Of a DNA stretch of 64,000 nucleotides, positions 44,700 to 59,100 are shown in pieces (the first letter of the stretch is position 1; every line of letters begins with the position of its first letter). Under the pieces are notes generated by a model that worked only from the letters and a program-made list of their open reading frames with translations, searched no databases and had not been told where the DNA came from. The position numbers were made by a program, and so were the translations under genes. The DNA is taken from NCBI GenBank assembly GCA_019055375.1, contig JAHQIW010007303.1, positions 266,921 through 330,920 on the forward strand. Reading direction: 5' to 3'. The stretch is from Parelaphostrongylus tenuis. Taxonomy: Eukaryota; Nematoda; Chromadorea; Rhabditida; Metastrongylidae.

Positions 44700-47480
44700 A
44701 ATGCTATGACTATGAATAATTCTGGCTACTGTACAAAGTAGAAAGTAGAAGAATTCAAAGCTAGGAGATTTTTTGTGTCATATCCTTTGAACCACTTAGT
44801 TCAATTCGTTGTCTTTCCTTATAGCAGATTCGAGTCTGCAATAATAATAATCGTTAAACACAGCGGTGATGCAGTGCAGTAGTAGTATAATGACTGATGT
44901 TTCAACAGTATTAACTCCCTCAGAACCTCCAGAAGTCGAATTGACATGCAATCTCCTCGGCCAAACACTTTCGGAACCAAAGGAGAGAGGCTTAGAATTG
45001 GGTTGATGGGAAGTATTTAATGTTTTGCAATGTCGAATTTATGTTATTCATCAATTGGACCACATTCATCGCTTTATGTTTTGTCACCAATTACATAGTA
45101 CTTGATGTTTATCCTATATATCACGGACTATCGAAGGGATTTCAGTGGGTGCGAAAGTGATCGCGCTTTGAAAACTTCAGTTCAAAATGGCTCGTAAAGC
45201 AGCAGAAACAACCTTCTGCATCAACAATGAAATAAGCCCAAAATAACAAACGTACAGTGCGGTGGTTGTTCAAGATGTTTTGCAAAGGAGACACATATCA
45301 AACAGCCACAAATCCCAGTTACCTGCGTGCCTCATCACAGTTCACAGGAAAGGCAGTAATAGGAGCTGCTTTTTATAGGACCGCACGAAATGCTGCAAAA
45401 AAAACTTAGCGTCTGCTAGGATACCATTGCTGCCATTTGAAACAAATTAAGAAAGAAGTTGCGCTTCACCACAATCTAGGGCCGCAGTTACTTTTGCACC
45501 AGCTTGATTTGAAAGCATAAAGTTGCTTTCTATACTTATTGTTTTGTCGTTTTATGGTTACCAGATTTTGTGTAGATCAATCGCACGAGGTCTTGTAATA
45601 ATTCCAGAGCGCTTCGATGGTTTTCGAGGTGAGACCATATGTTACCTTACAAGAATAAATACTTCTATTTTGAAATCTTCTAAGTTATACATGTGTCATG
45701 TGAGCAACTAACTGCAAAGGTAAATATGTTGAATATTTTCTGATCTTATTCCATAAATATAAGCTATGCACTTCAACATTACTCTATCAAATGGAGCTTT
45801 ACATTGTATCGTTGTTGTTTTTCTCGACATTTTGATGAAACGTTGAAGCTTGGACGTGCTCACACTTAATTTTACCTTTCACCCAAGCAGAGCAACCTGT
45901 CACTCCTCCAGAGTTGTTAAACTATCACCCATATTGTCTTCCAGGGTACACCTGAAATTTGCGGCTATCATGGGTATGTGCGGATACCTCTGCGGCGCGG
46001 TTAATCCTTTGGAAACGGTACATGAAATCACTAGTATAGCGCGACGGAAAAGCGCCGTGTGATCTTCTCATTTGAAAGGTCTTTTCCATTTGAGAAAAAA
46101 AATTGCTAGGTTTCTCTCACTACTTTGGTACTCCATGTCATCCTGTAAGCTTTCGATGTCTTTGGTGGACACAGAGGTCTAATATGAGAAAAAAGCATTA
46201 CTATGACAAAAATAACAGCGCTTATGCTTGCAGTGGCAGTTCATCGATGACTGTCAGCAATTATGACGTTGTTTTATCTCAATAGTTAGGTTTTCCATGA
46301 AATTTTAGGAGGGATTTTGTCCTATCGCTCTCTGGGGGTATTTGCTTCTTACATGTATCCTATATCATCAACAAAGCCGATATGAACTTTAAGCAACGGA
46401 GAGCCAAACGTAATATTCTTAACGTTGCTGCGGCGCACTGACAAAGTCTTTTGAGACAGAAAGCCTACTGCTAAAATAGCCAGTTTTCAAGCTGTTGAAA
46501 GACTACTGATAGTCTATTGAAATGGCTTTGGTGGCGGAAAAATGCTCTTAGTGGCAATGTTTGCAAAACAACACACACCGTTCTTAAAGGGATAATGCGG
46601 TCCACTGCCTGCTCTTATCTTTAGAGTTGATAGAACGTGGTTCTCTACCTTTTGCCCATTGTCATCGCTATTGTTGATATCAATCAATATTACCGCTGAA
46701 AATTCCTAACGTTGTTGTAATTTGTTGACTCTCAGGAAAGCATTACTCAATCCAGAGCCTAGAAAAAGTCTAATTTGGACTCACTCTGATGGGTCATCTA
46801 CATATTAGGTTTACCTCTCAATTCTTCGCATCCATTCATTTCTGTTACATCCCACTGAAATTTGCTTATACGGCTTTACTTCGAAAATATGCCTACTACA
46901 TTTTGATATTACAAAATCTGCGAGCTAACTGTTCCTAATATCAATCATATTTTCATTCATTTACCATCTGAACCTCTTTTGAAAATCCTGTCCTATCGAG
47001 AATTGGAGGAACGTTTTCCGGCGGCGTTAATTCAATGCTTTCAGAGGGCAATGCCTTGTCCTCGTGTTCCAACTAACAATGAGGCTCGTCGAGACGGATC
47101 GCTTTTAGTTAATAACAATGTCAGCATTACCGTAATCGCAATAGTAGAGTCATGCTAAAATTGTTTTTTGGATCGGCTATGTTTTCAGATGAGTGTTCTA
47201 CGCTGTGTTTATCTTCAAACTAGAACAGGAAAGAAGAATCTAAGCTGAGTCACATTGAAGGTACATGTGCGTCCCACTTGGAGTGGGAAGGAATCTGTTC
47301 TAATGTGGCAACTTTGATAAGAAATTCCATCGAATAAGCGACAAAAGGTAGTGTCACGATATCTCGAAGGTGATTCGCAGTCTCAGAAAGATGTCAAAGT
47401 TTTCACTCAAAAATCAGACCTTGTCTGTTCGCTATGGGCACCAATTTCTCCTATTCGATGACAACTTTTGAGCTACATTA
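44700..47480. other. no gene or classified repeat seen
   Basis: Short frames without motifs or paired splice sites on either strand. Confidence 0.4.
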
Positions 47481-47482
47481 CG

Positions 47483-47950
47483 TCTGATAATTATTTTCGA
47501 GTCATGCATGTGGTCTGTTATGGGCACTTATACAGTGCAGTACACACGTTTCGCCCTTGCAGCCTCGTCAGTTGCACGCTGTTCGTCTGAGCCGATCTCT
47601 CTTGAGGGAGAACCTCCTCATACAGAGTAGCCGCAAACATAATATTTACACGCTCCGTCAAGTGATAAAAATCACCAAACGAGCAGTGCTTACATTCGAT
47701 TGCTTTTAGCTAATAATAATCATAAAATCTCATACGATTCGTTTCAAGTGATTTCTCAAGGCCAGACGTAATCTCAGTTTGCCCGATATTTATTATTGAA
47801 ACTTACTTCTGCGTTTCCTCTATGTAAGGGTATTCTCCCCTAAGAGATGGCTCACACTATGGGCACCGTGTAACTGACGAGGCTGCATGCCCAAACACAT
47901 GTATTGGCATTTATAACAGACCACTTGCATGGCTCGAAAATAATTATCAG
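47483..47950. mobile_element. fold-back element FB2
   Basis: Arms 47483-47628 and 47817-47950 are imperfect reverse complements (CTGATAATTATTTTCGAG, GTGGTCTGTTAT, CAGCCTCGTCAGTT). An associated GAGCGTGTTCTTCAGAAAAC motif with CTTGAAACGAATGG lies just outside at 47965-48000, as in FB1. Confidence 0.7.
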
Positions 47951-49544
47951 TCATATCGAATTTTTGAGCGTGTTCTTCAGAAAACACTTGAAACGAATGG
48001 CATAGTTTGTCGTAAGTTGTAAGCGCTCTCTGACCACAGCGTGATAACATAGCTATCAGTAAGAGCTAGGGTCGCCTGTCACTTGCTCTTTATCGTGTAG
48101 TTTAGAAAAGATGTGAAAGCAGAAGCCATATTGACTGACAGTATTATGCATCATGTTACAAATCAATCTTACCAAACCAGTCAATTGCTCTGCCTATTTA
48201 AAAATATTAACGGTTAGACGAACAATTGTACTGACAATCTCTATGAGTACGCTTCGCGTCCATTCTCCACTAAAACTCAACCTCACTGTGGATCAAAGTA
48301 TAAGCTTGATTGTAACATATCGCAATTCTCGCAAAGCTTGTGTAATTGCAATATTTGATGATTGTTGTTCACCGTTTAGATTTTTTTTTAAACCTCGGTG
48401 ATTCTGGACAAGTTTGTCCATTGTAAAACTTGTTTCCTTATAACAGTCCCATGCAAATCTATCTAAAAGTTCACTAATGGGACAATGATCTTGAAATATA
48501 GGCATTGGATATGTTTTCAGCCGTTTTTTCCAAGTCTTGTTTACATTCATTCGAACCAACAGTTGGACTGCCACACGTGTTTTTGCGTTTTCGCTATCAT
48601 CACTGGCATTTTATCGGCCACTCGTCAACTATCAAAGAGAATAAGAGCAGAAAATTATAAACTGTTGTTAAGGGAATTATCATCGACCAATTTTTCCAAA
48701 GTCGATGCTTTGCTGGTGGAATGGATGATGGCTAAAACTCCAAAACACTCATTTCTGCCGAACTGATGCGTTGGATGAATGTAACGAAACCTCGAAAAGA
48801 CGACCAAAAGCAGTCTCAAAGGCCATATATGTATTTTAACGAAGTTTGTGATAAACAGTGAAATAAAGAAGAATCTTGAAACAGGTGCTAGATCTTATTT
48901 GAGGTTCCATTGCTTTTATAAATGTTCTTGAAGTGTTTATTTTGCGACCAATCACAAGGTGAACCAAGATGCTCCCAGGAAATCTGAGCGGTAGCGACAT
49001 AAGATGGACATTTCAGAGACGAAAATCCGCGTTTCAGCGCTGCCTGTGTTTCAGGAAGACGCACAGTGTCAGTAAGCTCTATAACTACCAAAACCTAATT
49101 CTCGATTGCCCATATGTGCCACAGTGCTTCGCTTGTGGTTAAGCGAATGTCAATTATCGATCGATAGCGATAAATAGGAATACTTACATTTCGTCCCACT
49201 GTTATTTTTTGGTGTTCTAACTATTCGAAGTGCAGAAAATATTGTTTTTCATCGGTACACACCAAGGGAATAGATTTTACTTAATATTATCAATGACTTG
49301 AATAATCTTCATCAGAATTATGTTTCGTGGTAAGTCAATGTCATGTAATTCAAGCAACAAACTCTACGACAACATTCTCTGCTACTAAATCTTTAGAATA
49401 TCTTGTTATTTCCCTCCACTCTTGCACGATCACGTATACATACTTCGGTTCGCAGGTATTGGACCAGAAGTGCGTTTTAGCATACGTGTCATTTTCTGTT
49501 ATTTTAACGCATATTTTTTTTATTTTTCCAGGCTTCGCTTTTGA

Positions 49545-49767
49545 ACCTTTCAGCAAAGATGAGAGCATTTTTAGATAGATCCTGATGCCAGCAATCAGAT
49601 GGTACTACTGGATTCCGGATCCGATAGAAACAGACTGACTAATACGCAAAAAGGGGTGCTATACTATGATAAAGCGTACCATTAGTGTATCATTCAAGCA
49701 TGAATTCTCTGTGGATCCATTTAGAAACAGACTAGTAATGACGGAATAGATATGATTGTGCTTATAC
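49545..49767 (+). repeat. satellite monomers left of the RTE insertion
   Basis: One B-type satellite monomer (GATGCCAGCAATCAGATGG, CTATACTATGATAAAGCG, CCATTAGTGTATCATTCAA) followed by part of a C-type monomer (TTTAGAAACAGACTAGTAATG) that is cut at the RTE edge. An internal deletion joins the two. Confidence 0.85.
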
Positions 49768-52700
49768 CCGATAGAGCATCACCTGTATCACCTGTCGTCC
49801 ATTGATCGTCGATGTTGACTCCGGAGCGTGGCGGTACCAGCAAACTCTTCCATTTTTCCTTGTCGCGTGCAAGAGTAGCCCGTGGGTCCTCCTCGTCCAG
49901 GGGGGGGGAATTCGCTGCAGCATCATATCTTTATCTTAGCTTTCGTGAAGCAAATCGAAAAACGGGTCACGTGGTCTTCCTTTAGAGCGCTTAACGTCCC
50001 GAGGAATCCAGTCGGTAACGGCTCCCGTCCATCGGTTGTCGTTTGAAGGCATCACGATGTCCAGCCCACCTTATTTTCGATATCTGCAGTAGAACGGCGT
50101 CTTAATTTCGACTCGTTGACGTAGTCGGAACTTCGGATTCTTTCCTATCATTTGTATATACCGGATACTCCTAGGCATCGACCTTTCGACTGCGCGTTAA
50201 ATAACGGCAAGTGATCTTTATCCTGCTACGTAGCGACCAGGTTTCTGCTGCATACAGTCAGGGCAGGGATAATCGCTAGAGTCGATAAAGGTGGGCACGG
50301 AGTCGGACGTCTTGTCCTCTTTACTGCATCTTCGTGTCTTAAACGTGCCCAAGCGCTCGTGCTCCTCCGTTAACTCTGGAGCTAGAGTCGTTCATCATGT
50401 TGACTCACGACCTAGATAGCGTAAATTGGAGAATTCGAAGATTGTCGTCCCAGTTGAGCGGGAAGGGGCAATTAGAAACCCATCCGTTCCTCATGAAAAT
50501 TGTTTTCGTTAGATTCAGTTGAAGACCAATCTTCCACAGGCGTTCACAAAAACGGTCAACATTCGTCCGCTTCGGCTGATGTTTGATGTTATGAGAACGA
50601 TATCGTCGGCAAAGCGAAGATGTTTAAATGTCGCCGTCAATTTTTCAATCCCATTTCGTCCCATTTAATGTTCGCATGGACGTTTTGTAGGGTTGGCAGT
50701 GGATGGTTTTGGCGAAATTCTATCGCCGTGTCCAAAAACTCTTTATTACTTCAATGGTGATAATGTTTGTATAATTGGAAAATATTTTGGTCGTGCATCT
50801 TTATAAAGCTCACAGAAGGATCATTATTGTACCGAGGTGGACGCCTGGTTATTGGAACCTCTATAACCGCTTCTGTTTTCACTGATAAAGGACTTTCTTC
50901 AGATCGTTAAACGTAAGGACAGAGTGGTTGTTTGTACTCTTCGTGAAGCTTCAATGATTCTTGAATCGTGTGATGTGACCATGGTACTAAATCCTTTTGG
51001 AGGCCATCTGCTTGTTCGCATGGCTGTCCTTCGTCCAGTGTTCTGTACAATCTGTTAGCGATGGACTGAGAAAGAGTTCATAGACAACGGACTAGATTGG
51101 GCGATAATTGCCTATCGTTACGGTCTCCCTTTTTGGAACAACAATGGGGTCTTGCTGGTTCCCACTCGAATAGGGACCTTGCATTCTGACAGGTAGCGAG
51201 TGAAGAGCCGAGCCAGGGTGTTGATGAGAACTGGCGGCAGGTTCTTCAGGTGTTCTGGTCTGATCCTGTCTGGACCGGGTGCTGTTCTGTTTTTCACCGA
51301 CGATACAGCATGTCGGATTTCGGAAGGGAGGACCGGTGGGACGACATATTCGTCCTCTTTCAATTTATCATGACGGTAAGAGAGACGATGGCTAGCGAAG
51401 AGATCCGAGTAGTCTGGTGGATGATTTTCTCCATAGCCCTTCTCGAAGCTGTAAGTGTCCCGTCAGGGTATCGGAGTGCAATCATCTTGGTCTTATAGTT
51501 GGCGAAGCCTCGCTGGGCTTTGCGAATGCTCTTCCCAGCTTCTGCACTTCTGCCATAACTGCTGCTCTTCTCTCTTGAGGTCTTCTTTTATCGCTTCTCT
51601 GCAGCGTTTCGCAAGTTCGGACGTAAGGTTTCGGTTTCCTGCAGCTCGTGCGATTCCACGTTGACGTATCAGCTCGAGTGTCTGCGGAGACAAGCGTCTC
51701 TTCGTGACCTTAGGACTCTCGGCTTTTATAGCGCTAACGTGAAGATATTCAACGAGTCGATCGTATTCTTCGTCGATGTTGTCGACAACGGTATCTTCCA
51801 AAGAGCCGACTAATGATTTGAATACATCCCAGTTTATGTAGTTCTGGGACTTCGTTGTTTGAATTTAGCGGCTTTCTCTCCTCTCTCGAAAATACGGAAC
51901 GTTGCGCGAAGAAGGCGATGGTCTGATCTCGTGTAGAACTTAGGAACAACAGCGACATCGGTCAGGCAAAACCTTCGATTTACTATGATGGTGATCTATT
52001 TCGTTATGGTACTCTCCATTGGGAGACTCACACGTCCATCGCTGAGAAAGAGGCTTTTGGAATGCGAGTTACCATGGATGGTTTGGAGTCGTCATGATAA
52101 ACTCAGATAGCCTCTCACCCTGTTCATTCCATTCTAGTCCGTGGGTCCCTATGTGACGTTCTTCAGACGTTCTTCTAGGTCCAATTTTTGCGTTAAAATC
52201 TCCGACAGTGACCTTGAAGAATGTATGATCTTCTCTGAAGAATTTTTCGAGGTCCATATAGAACGCTTCGACTTCGTCTTCGTCATAGCTTGATGATGGT
52301 GCGTAAGCAACGAAGATGGTCAAAGCCGGCATAGAACCACGTCGTTTCAACCGTAATCGTCCGATACGGGTTGTTAGTTGTTGAAACGAATCAATGTTCA
52401 CGGTCCAATTCGATTTGACGAGGACGCCAACGCCGCCGACACCTCTGCGATCGCATATTCCAAGGAACAGTTCTTCTTCGGTGTCATAGACAGCGTGAAA
52501 AGGATGGCGCTTTCTCGTCTCAGCCAGGCCAATGACGTCGTACCTTATTCTTCTTGCTTGATCAATAGATCTTCTACAGCGGATTCCTGAGCAAGGGTTC
52601 TTGCGTTGTAGGCGCAGATCGTCATTTTAGTCCGTTTCGATCTTGGCAGCCTAGTTCGGCCCTGAGATTTTAGCAGCCTCTCCGTACTCGTCCTACCTGG

Positions 52701-53112
52701 CGCTGCCGTCCAGGGGCTCTTTCGGGGTCGGGGAATGAGGCCATATTGTTACTGTTTTGCATTGATACCTAACGTATAGCTGCCAGGCTCTAAACGTGGG
52801 GCTGGGTACTCACGAGTAGCTTGCCAGTCTCTCTCGGAGGAGCGGGAAGAGCACATTTGTTGGAGGCGACTCCTAACCGCCTTCCATGTACTTCTCAGCT
52901 GCTTGATTGCAGGCTTTTGGCCGACTTGACTCGTAGAAATAGAGTTTATTCAAGTTGGCGCTGCAGAAGCAGGAGTGCTCTTTCCTGAATCAACATGCGT
53001 CTCTGGGAAGCACACGCTCGCTTTTGGCTCGCGTTTATTCCCCTATCCACCAACTGGGGACGCACCACGTGCCCTCGCGACTAACCGGGCGGGATCCCTC
53101 AAAGAGGGAAGT
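49768..53112 (-). mobile_element. RTE-type non-LTR retrotransposon, inactivated
   Basis: About 3.3 kb on the minus strand, with 5' region at 53112-52627, endonuclease, reverse transcriptase and short 3' end near 49770. Satellite sequence flanks both sides, and the two cut edges together rebuild one monomer. The composition is more GC-rich than the surroundings. Confidence 0.9.
49790..52626 (-). pseudogene. RTE endonuclease-reverse transcriptase, frame-shifted
   Basis: Starts ATGACGATCTGCGCCTACAA (52626). The apurinic-type endonuclease part has VGDFNAKIG (about 52200) and YTRSDHRLL (about 51940). The reverse transcriptase has VKNRTAPGPDRIRPEHLKN (about 51270) and the active-site FADD at 50613-50602 (RFADDIVLITSN). 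C-terminal motifs such as RWAGH and DWIPRDVKR can be read with frame changes at about 50070-49990. Single-base indels break the frame repeatedly, the first about 60 bp after the ATG, so no intact protein is made. In the intact family this single ORF nicks target DNA and copies the element RNA by target-primed reverse transcription. Confidence 0.9.
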
Positions 53113-53116
53113 CCGT

Positions 53117-56100
53117 AGATAATAAAACATAGCCGTGTATATTCAACATGAATTTTCTGTGCGCTTTCAGAAGTTTCAGTAAAGATGAGAGCATTTTTAG
53201 ATAGATCTCGATGCCAGCAATCAGATGGTACTAATGGACCCCGGATTCGTGTAGAACAGACCAAGTAATGACGTAACTTAGATATGAAGCGTGCTATACT
53301 ATAATAGAGCATAGCCGTGTAATATTCAACATGAATTTTCTGTGCACTCTTGAACGTTTCATCCAAGATGAGAGCATTCTTAGATAGATCTCGATGCCAG
53401 CAACCAGATGGTACTAATGGATCGCGGATTCGTGTAGAAACAGACTGAGTAATGACGTAAATTAGATATGAAGCTGCTATACTCATAATAGAGCATAGAT
53501 GTGTAATATTCAACATGAATTTTCTGTGCGCTCTTGAACGTTTTATCCAAGATGAGAGCATTTCTAGATAGATCTCGACGCCAGAAATCAGATGGCACCA
53601 TTGGATACCGGTTCCGTTTAGAAGAGACTGAGCAATGACGTAAATTAGATATGAAGCTGCTATATTATCATAGACCATAGCCGTGTAATATTAAACATGA
53701 ATTTTCTGTGCGCTTTCAAACGTTCCAGCCAAGATTAGAACATTTTTACATAGACCTCGGCGCAAGATATCAATTGGTACTATTGGATCCCGAATCCGTT
53801 TAGAACAGACTAAGTAATGACGTAAATTAGATATGAAGCTGCTATATTATCATAGAGAATAGCCGTGTAATATTGAACATGAAGTTACTGTGCGCTTTCA
53901 TCAAACGTTTCAGCCATGATGAGAGCACTTTTAGAAAGATTTCAAGGAGAGCCACCAGATGGTACTGTGGATTCCTGATCCGTTTGGAACAGAAAGTGTA
54001 ATGACGTAAATTAGACATGAAGCAGCTATACTGTAATGGGGCATTGCCGTGTAATATGCAACATGAATTTACTGTGCGCTTTTACACGTTTCAAAAAATA
54101 TGCGAGTATTTTTAGATAGATCTCGATGCCAGCAATCAGATGGTACTATTGGATTCCGGATCCGATAGAAACAGACTGAGTAATGACGTAAAAAGTGGTG
54201 CTATACTGTAATAAAGCGTATCATCAGTGATTATTGTTCAACATGAATTCTCTGTGCGCTTTTACACGTTTCAGCCAAGATGCGATTATTTTTAGATAGA
54301 TCTCGATGCCAGCAATCAGATGGTACTATTGGATTCCGGATCCGATAGAAACAGACTGAGTAATGACGTAAAAAGTGGTGCTATACTGTAATAAAGCGTA
54401 TCATCAGTGATTATTGTTCAACATGAATTCTCTGTGCGCTTTTACACGTTTCAGCCAAGATGCGATTATTTTTAGATAGATCTCGATGCCAGCAATCAGA
54501 TGGTACAATTGGATTCCGGATCCGATAGAAACAGACTGAGTAATGACGTAAAAAGTGGTGCTATACTGTAATAAAGCGTATCATCAGTGATTATTGTTCA
54601 ACATGAATTCTCTGTGCGCTTTTACACGTTTCAGCCAAGATGCGATTATTTTTAGATAGATCTCGATGCCAGCAATCAGATGGTACTATTGGATTCCGGA
54701 TCCGATAGAAACAGACTGAGTAATGACGTAAAAAGTGGTGCTATACTGTAATAAAGCGTATCATCAGTGATTATTGTTCAACATGAATTCTCTGTGCGCT
54801 TTTACATGTTTCAGCCAAGATGCGATTATTTTTAGATAGATCTCGATGCCAGCAATCAGATGGTACTATTGGATTCCGGATCCGATAGAAACAGACTGAG
54901 TAATGACGTAAAAAGTGGTGCTATACTGTAATAAAGCGTATCATCAGTGATTATTGTTCAACATGAATTCTCTGTGCGCTTTTACACGTTTCAGCCAAGA
55001 TGCGATTATTTTTAGATAGATCTCGATGCCAGCAATCAGATGGTACTATTGGATTCCGGATCCGATAGAAACAGACTGAGTAATGACGTAAAAAGTGGTG
55101 CTATACTGTAATAAAGCGTATCATCAGTGATTATTGTTCAACATGAATTCTCTGTGCGCTTTTACATGTTTCAGCCAAGATGCGATTATTTTTAGATAGA
55201 TCTCGATGCCAGCAATCAGATGGTACTATTGGATTCCGGATCCGATAGAAACAGACTGAGTAATGACGTAAAAAGTGGTGCTATACTGTAATAAAGCGTA
55301 TCATCAGTGATTATTGTTCAACATGAATTCTCTGTGCGCTTTTACACGTTTCAGCCAAGATGCGATTATTTTTAGATAGATCTCGATGCCAGCAATCAGA
55401 TGGTACAATTGGATTCCGGATCCGATAGAAACAGACTGAGTAATGACGTAAAAAGTGGTGCTATACTGTAATAAAGCGTATCATCAGTGATTATTGTTCA
55501 ACATGAATTCTCTGTGCGCTTTTACACGTTTCAGCCAAGATGCGATTATTTTTAGATAGATCTCGATGCCAGCAATCAGATGGTACTATTGGATTCCGGA
55601 TCCGATAGAAACAGACTGAGTAATGACGTAAAAAGTGGTGCTATACTGTAATAAAGCGTATCATCAGTGATTATTGTTCAACATGAATTCTCTGTGCGCT
55701 TTTACACGTTTCAGCCAAGATGCGATTATTTTTAGATAGATCTCGATGCCAGCAATCAGATGGTACTATTGGATTCCGGATCCGATAGAAACAGACTGAG
55801 TAATGACGTAAAAAGTGGTGCTATACTGTAATAAAGCGTATCATCAGTGATTATTGTTCAACATGAATTCTCTGTGCGCTTTTACATGTTTCAGCCAAGA
55901 TGCGATTATTTTTAGATAGATCTCGATGCCAGCAATCAGATGGTACAATTGGATTCCGGATCCGATAGAAACAGACTGAGTAATGACGTAAAAAGTGGTG
56001 CTATACTGTAATAAAGCGTATCATCAGTGATTATTGTTCAACATGAATTCTCTGTGCGCTTTTACACGTTTCAGCCAAGATGCGATTATTTTTAGATAGA

Positions 56101-59100
56101 TCTCGATGCCAGCAATCAGATGGTACTATTGGATTCCGGATCCGATAGAAACAGACTGAGTAATGACGTAAAAAGTGGTGCTATACTGTAATAAAGCGTA
56201 TCATCAGTGATTATTGTTCAACATGAATTCTCTGTGCGCTTTTACACGTTTCAGCCAAGATGCGATTATTTTTAGATAGATCTCGATGCCAGCAATCAGA
56301 TGGTACTACTGGATTCCGGATCCGATAGAAACAGACTGAGTAATGACGTAAAAAGTGGTGCTATACTGTAATAAAGCGTATCATCAGTGATTATTGTTCA
56401 ACATGAATTCTCTGTGCGCTTTTACACGTTTCAGCCAAGATGCGAGTATTTTTAGATAGATCTCGATGCCAGCAATCAGATGGTACTACTGGATTCCGGA
56501 TCCGATTAAAACAGACTGAGTAATGACGTAAAAAGTGGTGCTATACTGTAATAAAGCGTATCATCAGTGATTATTGTTCAACATGAATTCTCTGTGCGCT
56601 TTTACATGTTTCAGCCAAGATGCGATTATTTTTAGATAGATCTCGATGCCAGCAATCAGATGGTACTACTTGGATTCCGGATCCGATAGAAACAGACTGA
56701 GTAATGACGTAAAAAGTGGTGCTATACTGTAATAAAGCGTATCATCAGTGATTATTGTTCAACATGAATTCTCTGTGCGCTTTTATATATTTCAGCCAAG
56801 ATGCGATTATTTTAGATAGATCTCGATGCCAGCAATCAGATGGTACTATTGGATTCCGGATCCGATAGAAACAGACTGAGTAATGATGTAAAAAGTGGTG
56901 CTATACTGTAATAAAGCGTATCATCAGTGATTATTGTTCAACATGAATTCTCTGTGCGCTTTTATATATTTCAGCCAAGATACGATTAATTTTAGATAGA
57001 TCTCGATGCAAGCAATCAGATGGTACTACTGGATTCCGGATCCGATAGAAACAGACTGAGTAATGACGTAAAAAGTGGTGCTATACTGTAATAAAGCGTA
57101 TCATCAGTGATTATTGTTCAACATGAATTCTCTGTGCGCTTTTATATATTTCAGCCAAGATACGAGTAATTTTAGATAGATCTCGATGCAAGCAATCAGA
57201 TGGTACAATTGGATTCCGGATCCGATAGAAACAGACTGAGTAATGACGTAAAAAGTGGTGCTATACTGTAATAAAGCGTATCATCAGTGATTATTGTTCA
57301 ACATGAATTCTCTGTGCGCTTTTATATATTTCAGCCAAGATACGATTATTTTTAGATAGATCTCGATGCAAGCAATCAGATGGTACAATTGGATTCCGGA
57401 TCCGATTAAAACAGACTGAGTAATGACGTAAAAAGTGGTGCTGTACTGTAATAAAGCGTATCATCAGTGATTATTGTTCAACATGAATTCTCTGTGCGCT
57501 TTTACATGTTTCAGCCAAGATACGAGTAATTTTAGATAGATCTCGATGCAAGCAATCAGATGGTACTATTGGATTCCGGATCCGATAGAAACAGACTGAG
57601 TAATGATGTAAAAAGTGGTGCTATACTGTAATAAAGCGTATCATCAGTGATTATTGTTCAACATGAATTCTCTGTGCGCTTTTATATATTTCAGCCAAGA
57701 TACGAGTAATTTTAGATAGATCTCGATGCCAGCAATCAGATGGTACTACTGGATTCCGGATCCGATAGAAACAGACTGAGTAATGACGTAAAAAGTGGTG
57801 CTATACTGTAATAAAGCGTATCATCAGTGATTATTGTTCAACATGAATTCTCTGTGCGCTTTTACATATTTCAGCCAAGATACGAGTAATTTTAGATAGA
57901 TCTCGATGCCAGCAATCAGATGGTACTACTGGATTCCGGATCCGATAGAAACAGACTGAGTAATGACGTAAAAAGTGGTGCTATACTATGATAAAGCGTA
58001 CCATTAGTGTATGATTCAACATGAATTCTCTGTGCGCTTTTATACGTTTCAGCCAAGATGCGATTATTTTAGATAGATCTCGATGCCAGCAATCAGATGG
58101 TACAATTGGATTCCGGATCCGATAGAAACAGACTGAGTAATGACGTAAAAAGTGGTGCTATACTGTAATAAAGCGTATCATCAGTGATTATTGTTCAACA
58201 TGAATTCTCTGTGCGCTTTTACACGTTTCAGCCAAGATGCGATTATTTTTAGATAGATCTCGATGCCAGCAATCAGATGGTACTATTGGATTCCGGATCC
58301 GATAGAACAGACTGAGTAATGACGTAAAAAGTGGTGCTATACTGTAATAAAGCGTATCATCAGTGATTATTGTTCAACATGAATTCTCTGTGCGCTTTTA
58401 CACGTTTTCAGCCAAGATGCGATTATTTTTAGATAGATCTCGATGCCAGCAATCAGATGGTACAATTGGATTCCGGATCCGATAGAACAGACTGAGTAAT
58501 GACGTAAAAAGTGGTGCTATACTGTAATAAAGCGTATCATCAGTGATTATTGTTCAACATGAATTCTCTGTGCGCTTTTACACGTTTCAGCCAAGATGCG
58601 ATTATTTTTAGATAGATCTCGATGCCAGCAATCAGATGGTACAATTGGATTCCGGATCCGATAGAAACAGACTGAGTAATGACGTAAAAAGTGGTGCTAT
58701 ACTGTAATAAAGCGTATCATCAGTGATTATTGTTCAACATGAATTCTCTGTGCGCTTTTACACGTTTCAGCCAAGATGCGATTATTTTTAGATAGATCTC
58801 GATGCCAGCAATCAGATGGTACTATTGGATTCCGGATCCGATAGAAACAGACTGAGTAATGACGTAAAAAGTGGTGCTATACTGTAATAAAGCGTATCAT
58901 CAGTGATTATTGTTCAACATGAATTCTCTGTGCGCTTTTACACGTTTCAGCCAAGATGCGATTATTTTTAGATAGATCTCGATGCCAGCAATCAGATGGT
59001 ACTAATTGGATTCCGGATCCGATAGAAACAGACTGAGTAATGACGTAAAAAGTGGTGCTATACTGTAATAAAGCGTATCATCAGTGATTATTGTTCAACA

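Noticed and set aside
48293..48574. Minus-strand frame with faint resemblance to Harbinger-type transposase N-termini
   Set aside because: Only a loose pattern of hydrophobic and charged residues; no catalytic motif, no element ends and no second fragment nearby.
54180..54241. A hammerhead-like pair (CTGATGA and GTATAGCAC) on the minus strand of A-type satellite monomers
   Set aside because: Only 14 nt separate them, there is no GAAA and no stem II, and the B- and C-type monomers lack CTGATGA. The resemblance looks accidental, arising from the A-variant tail.
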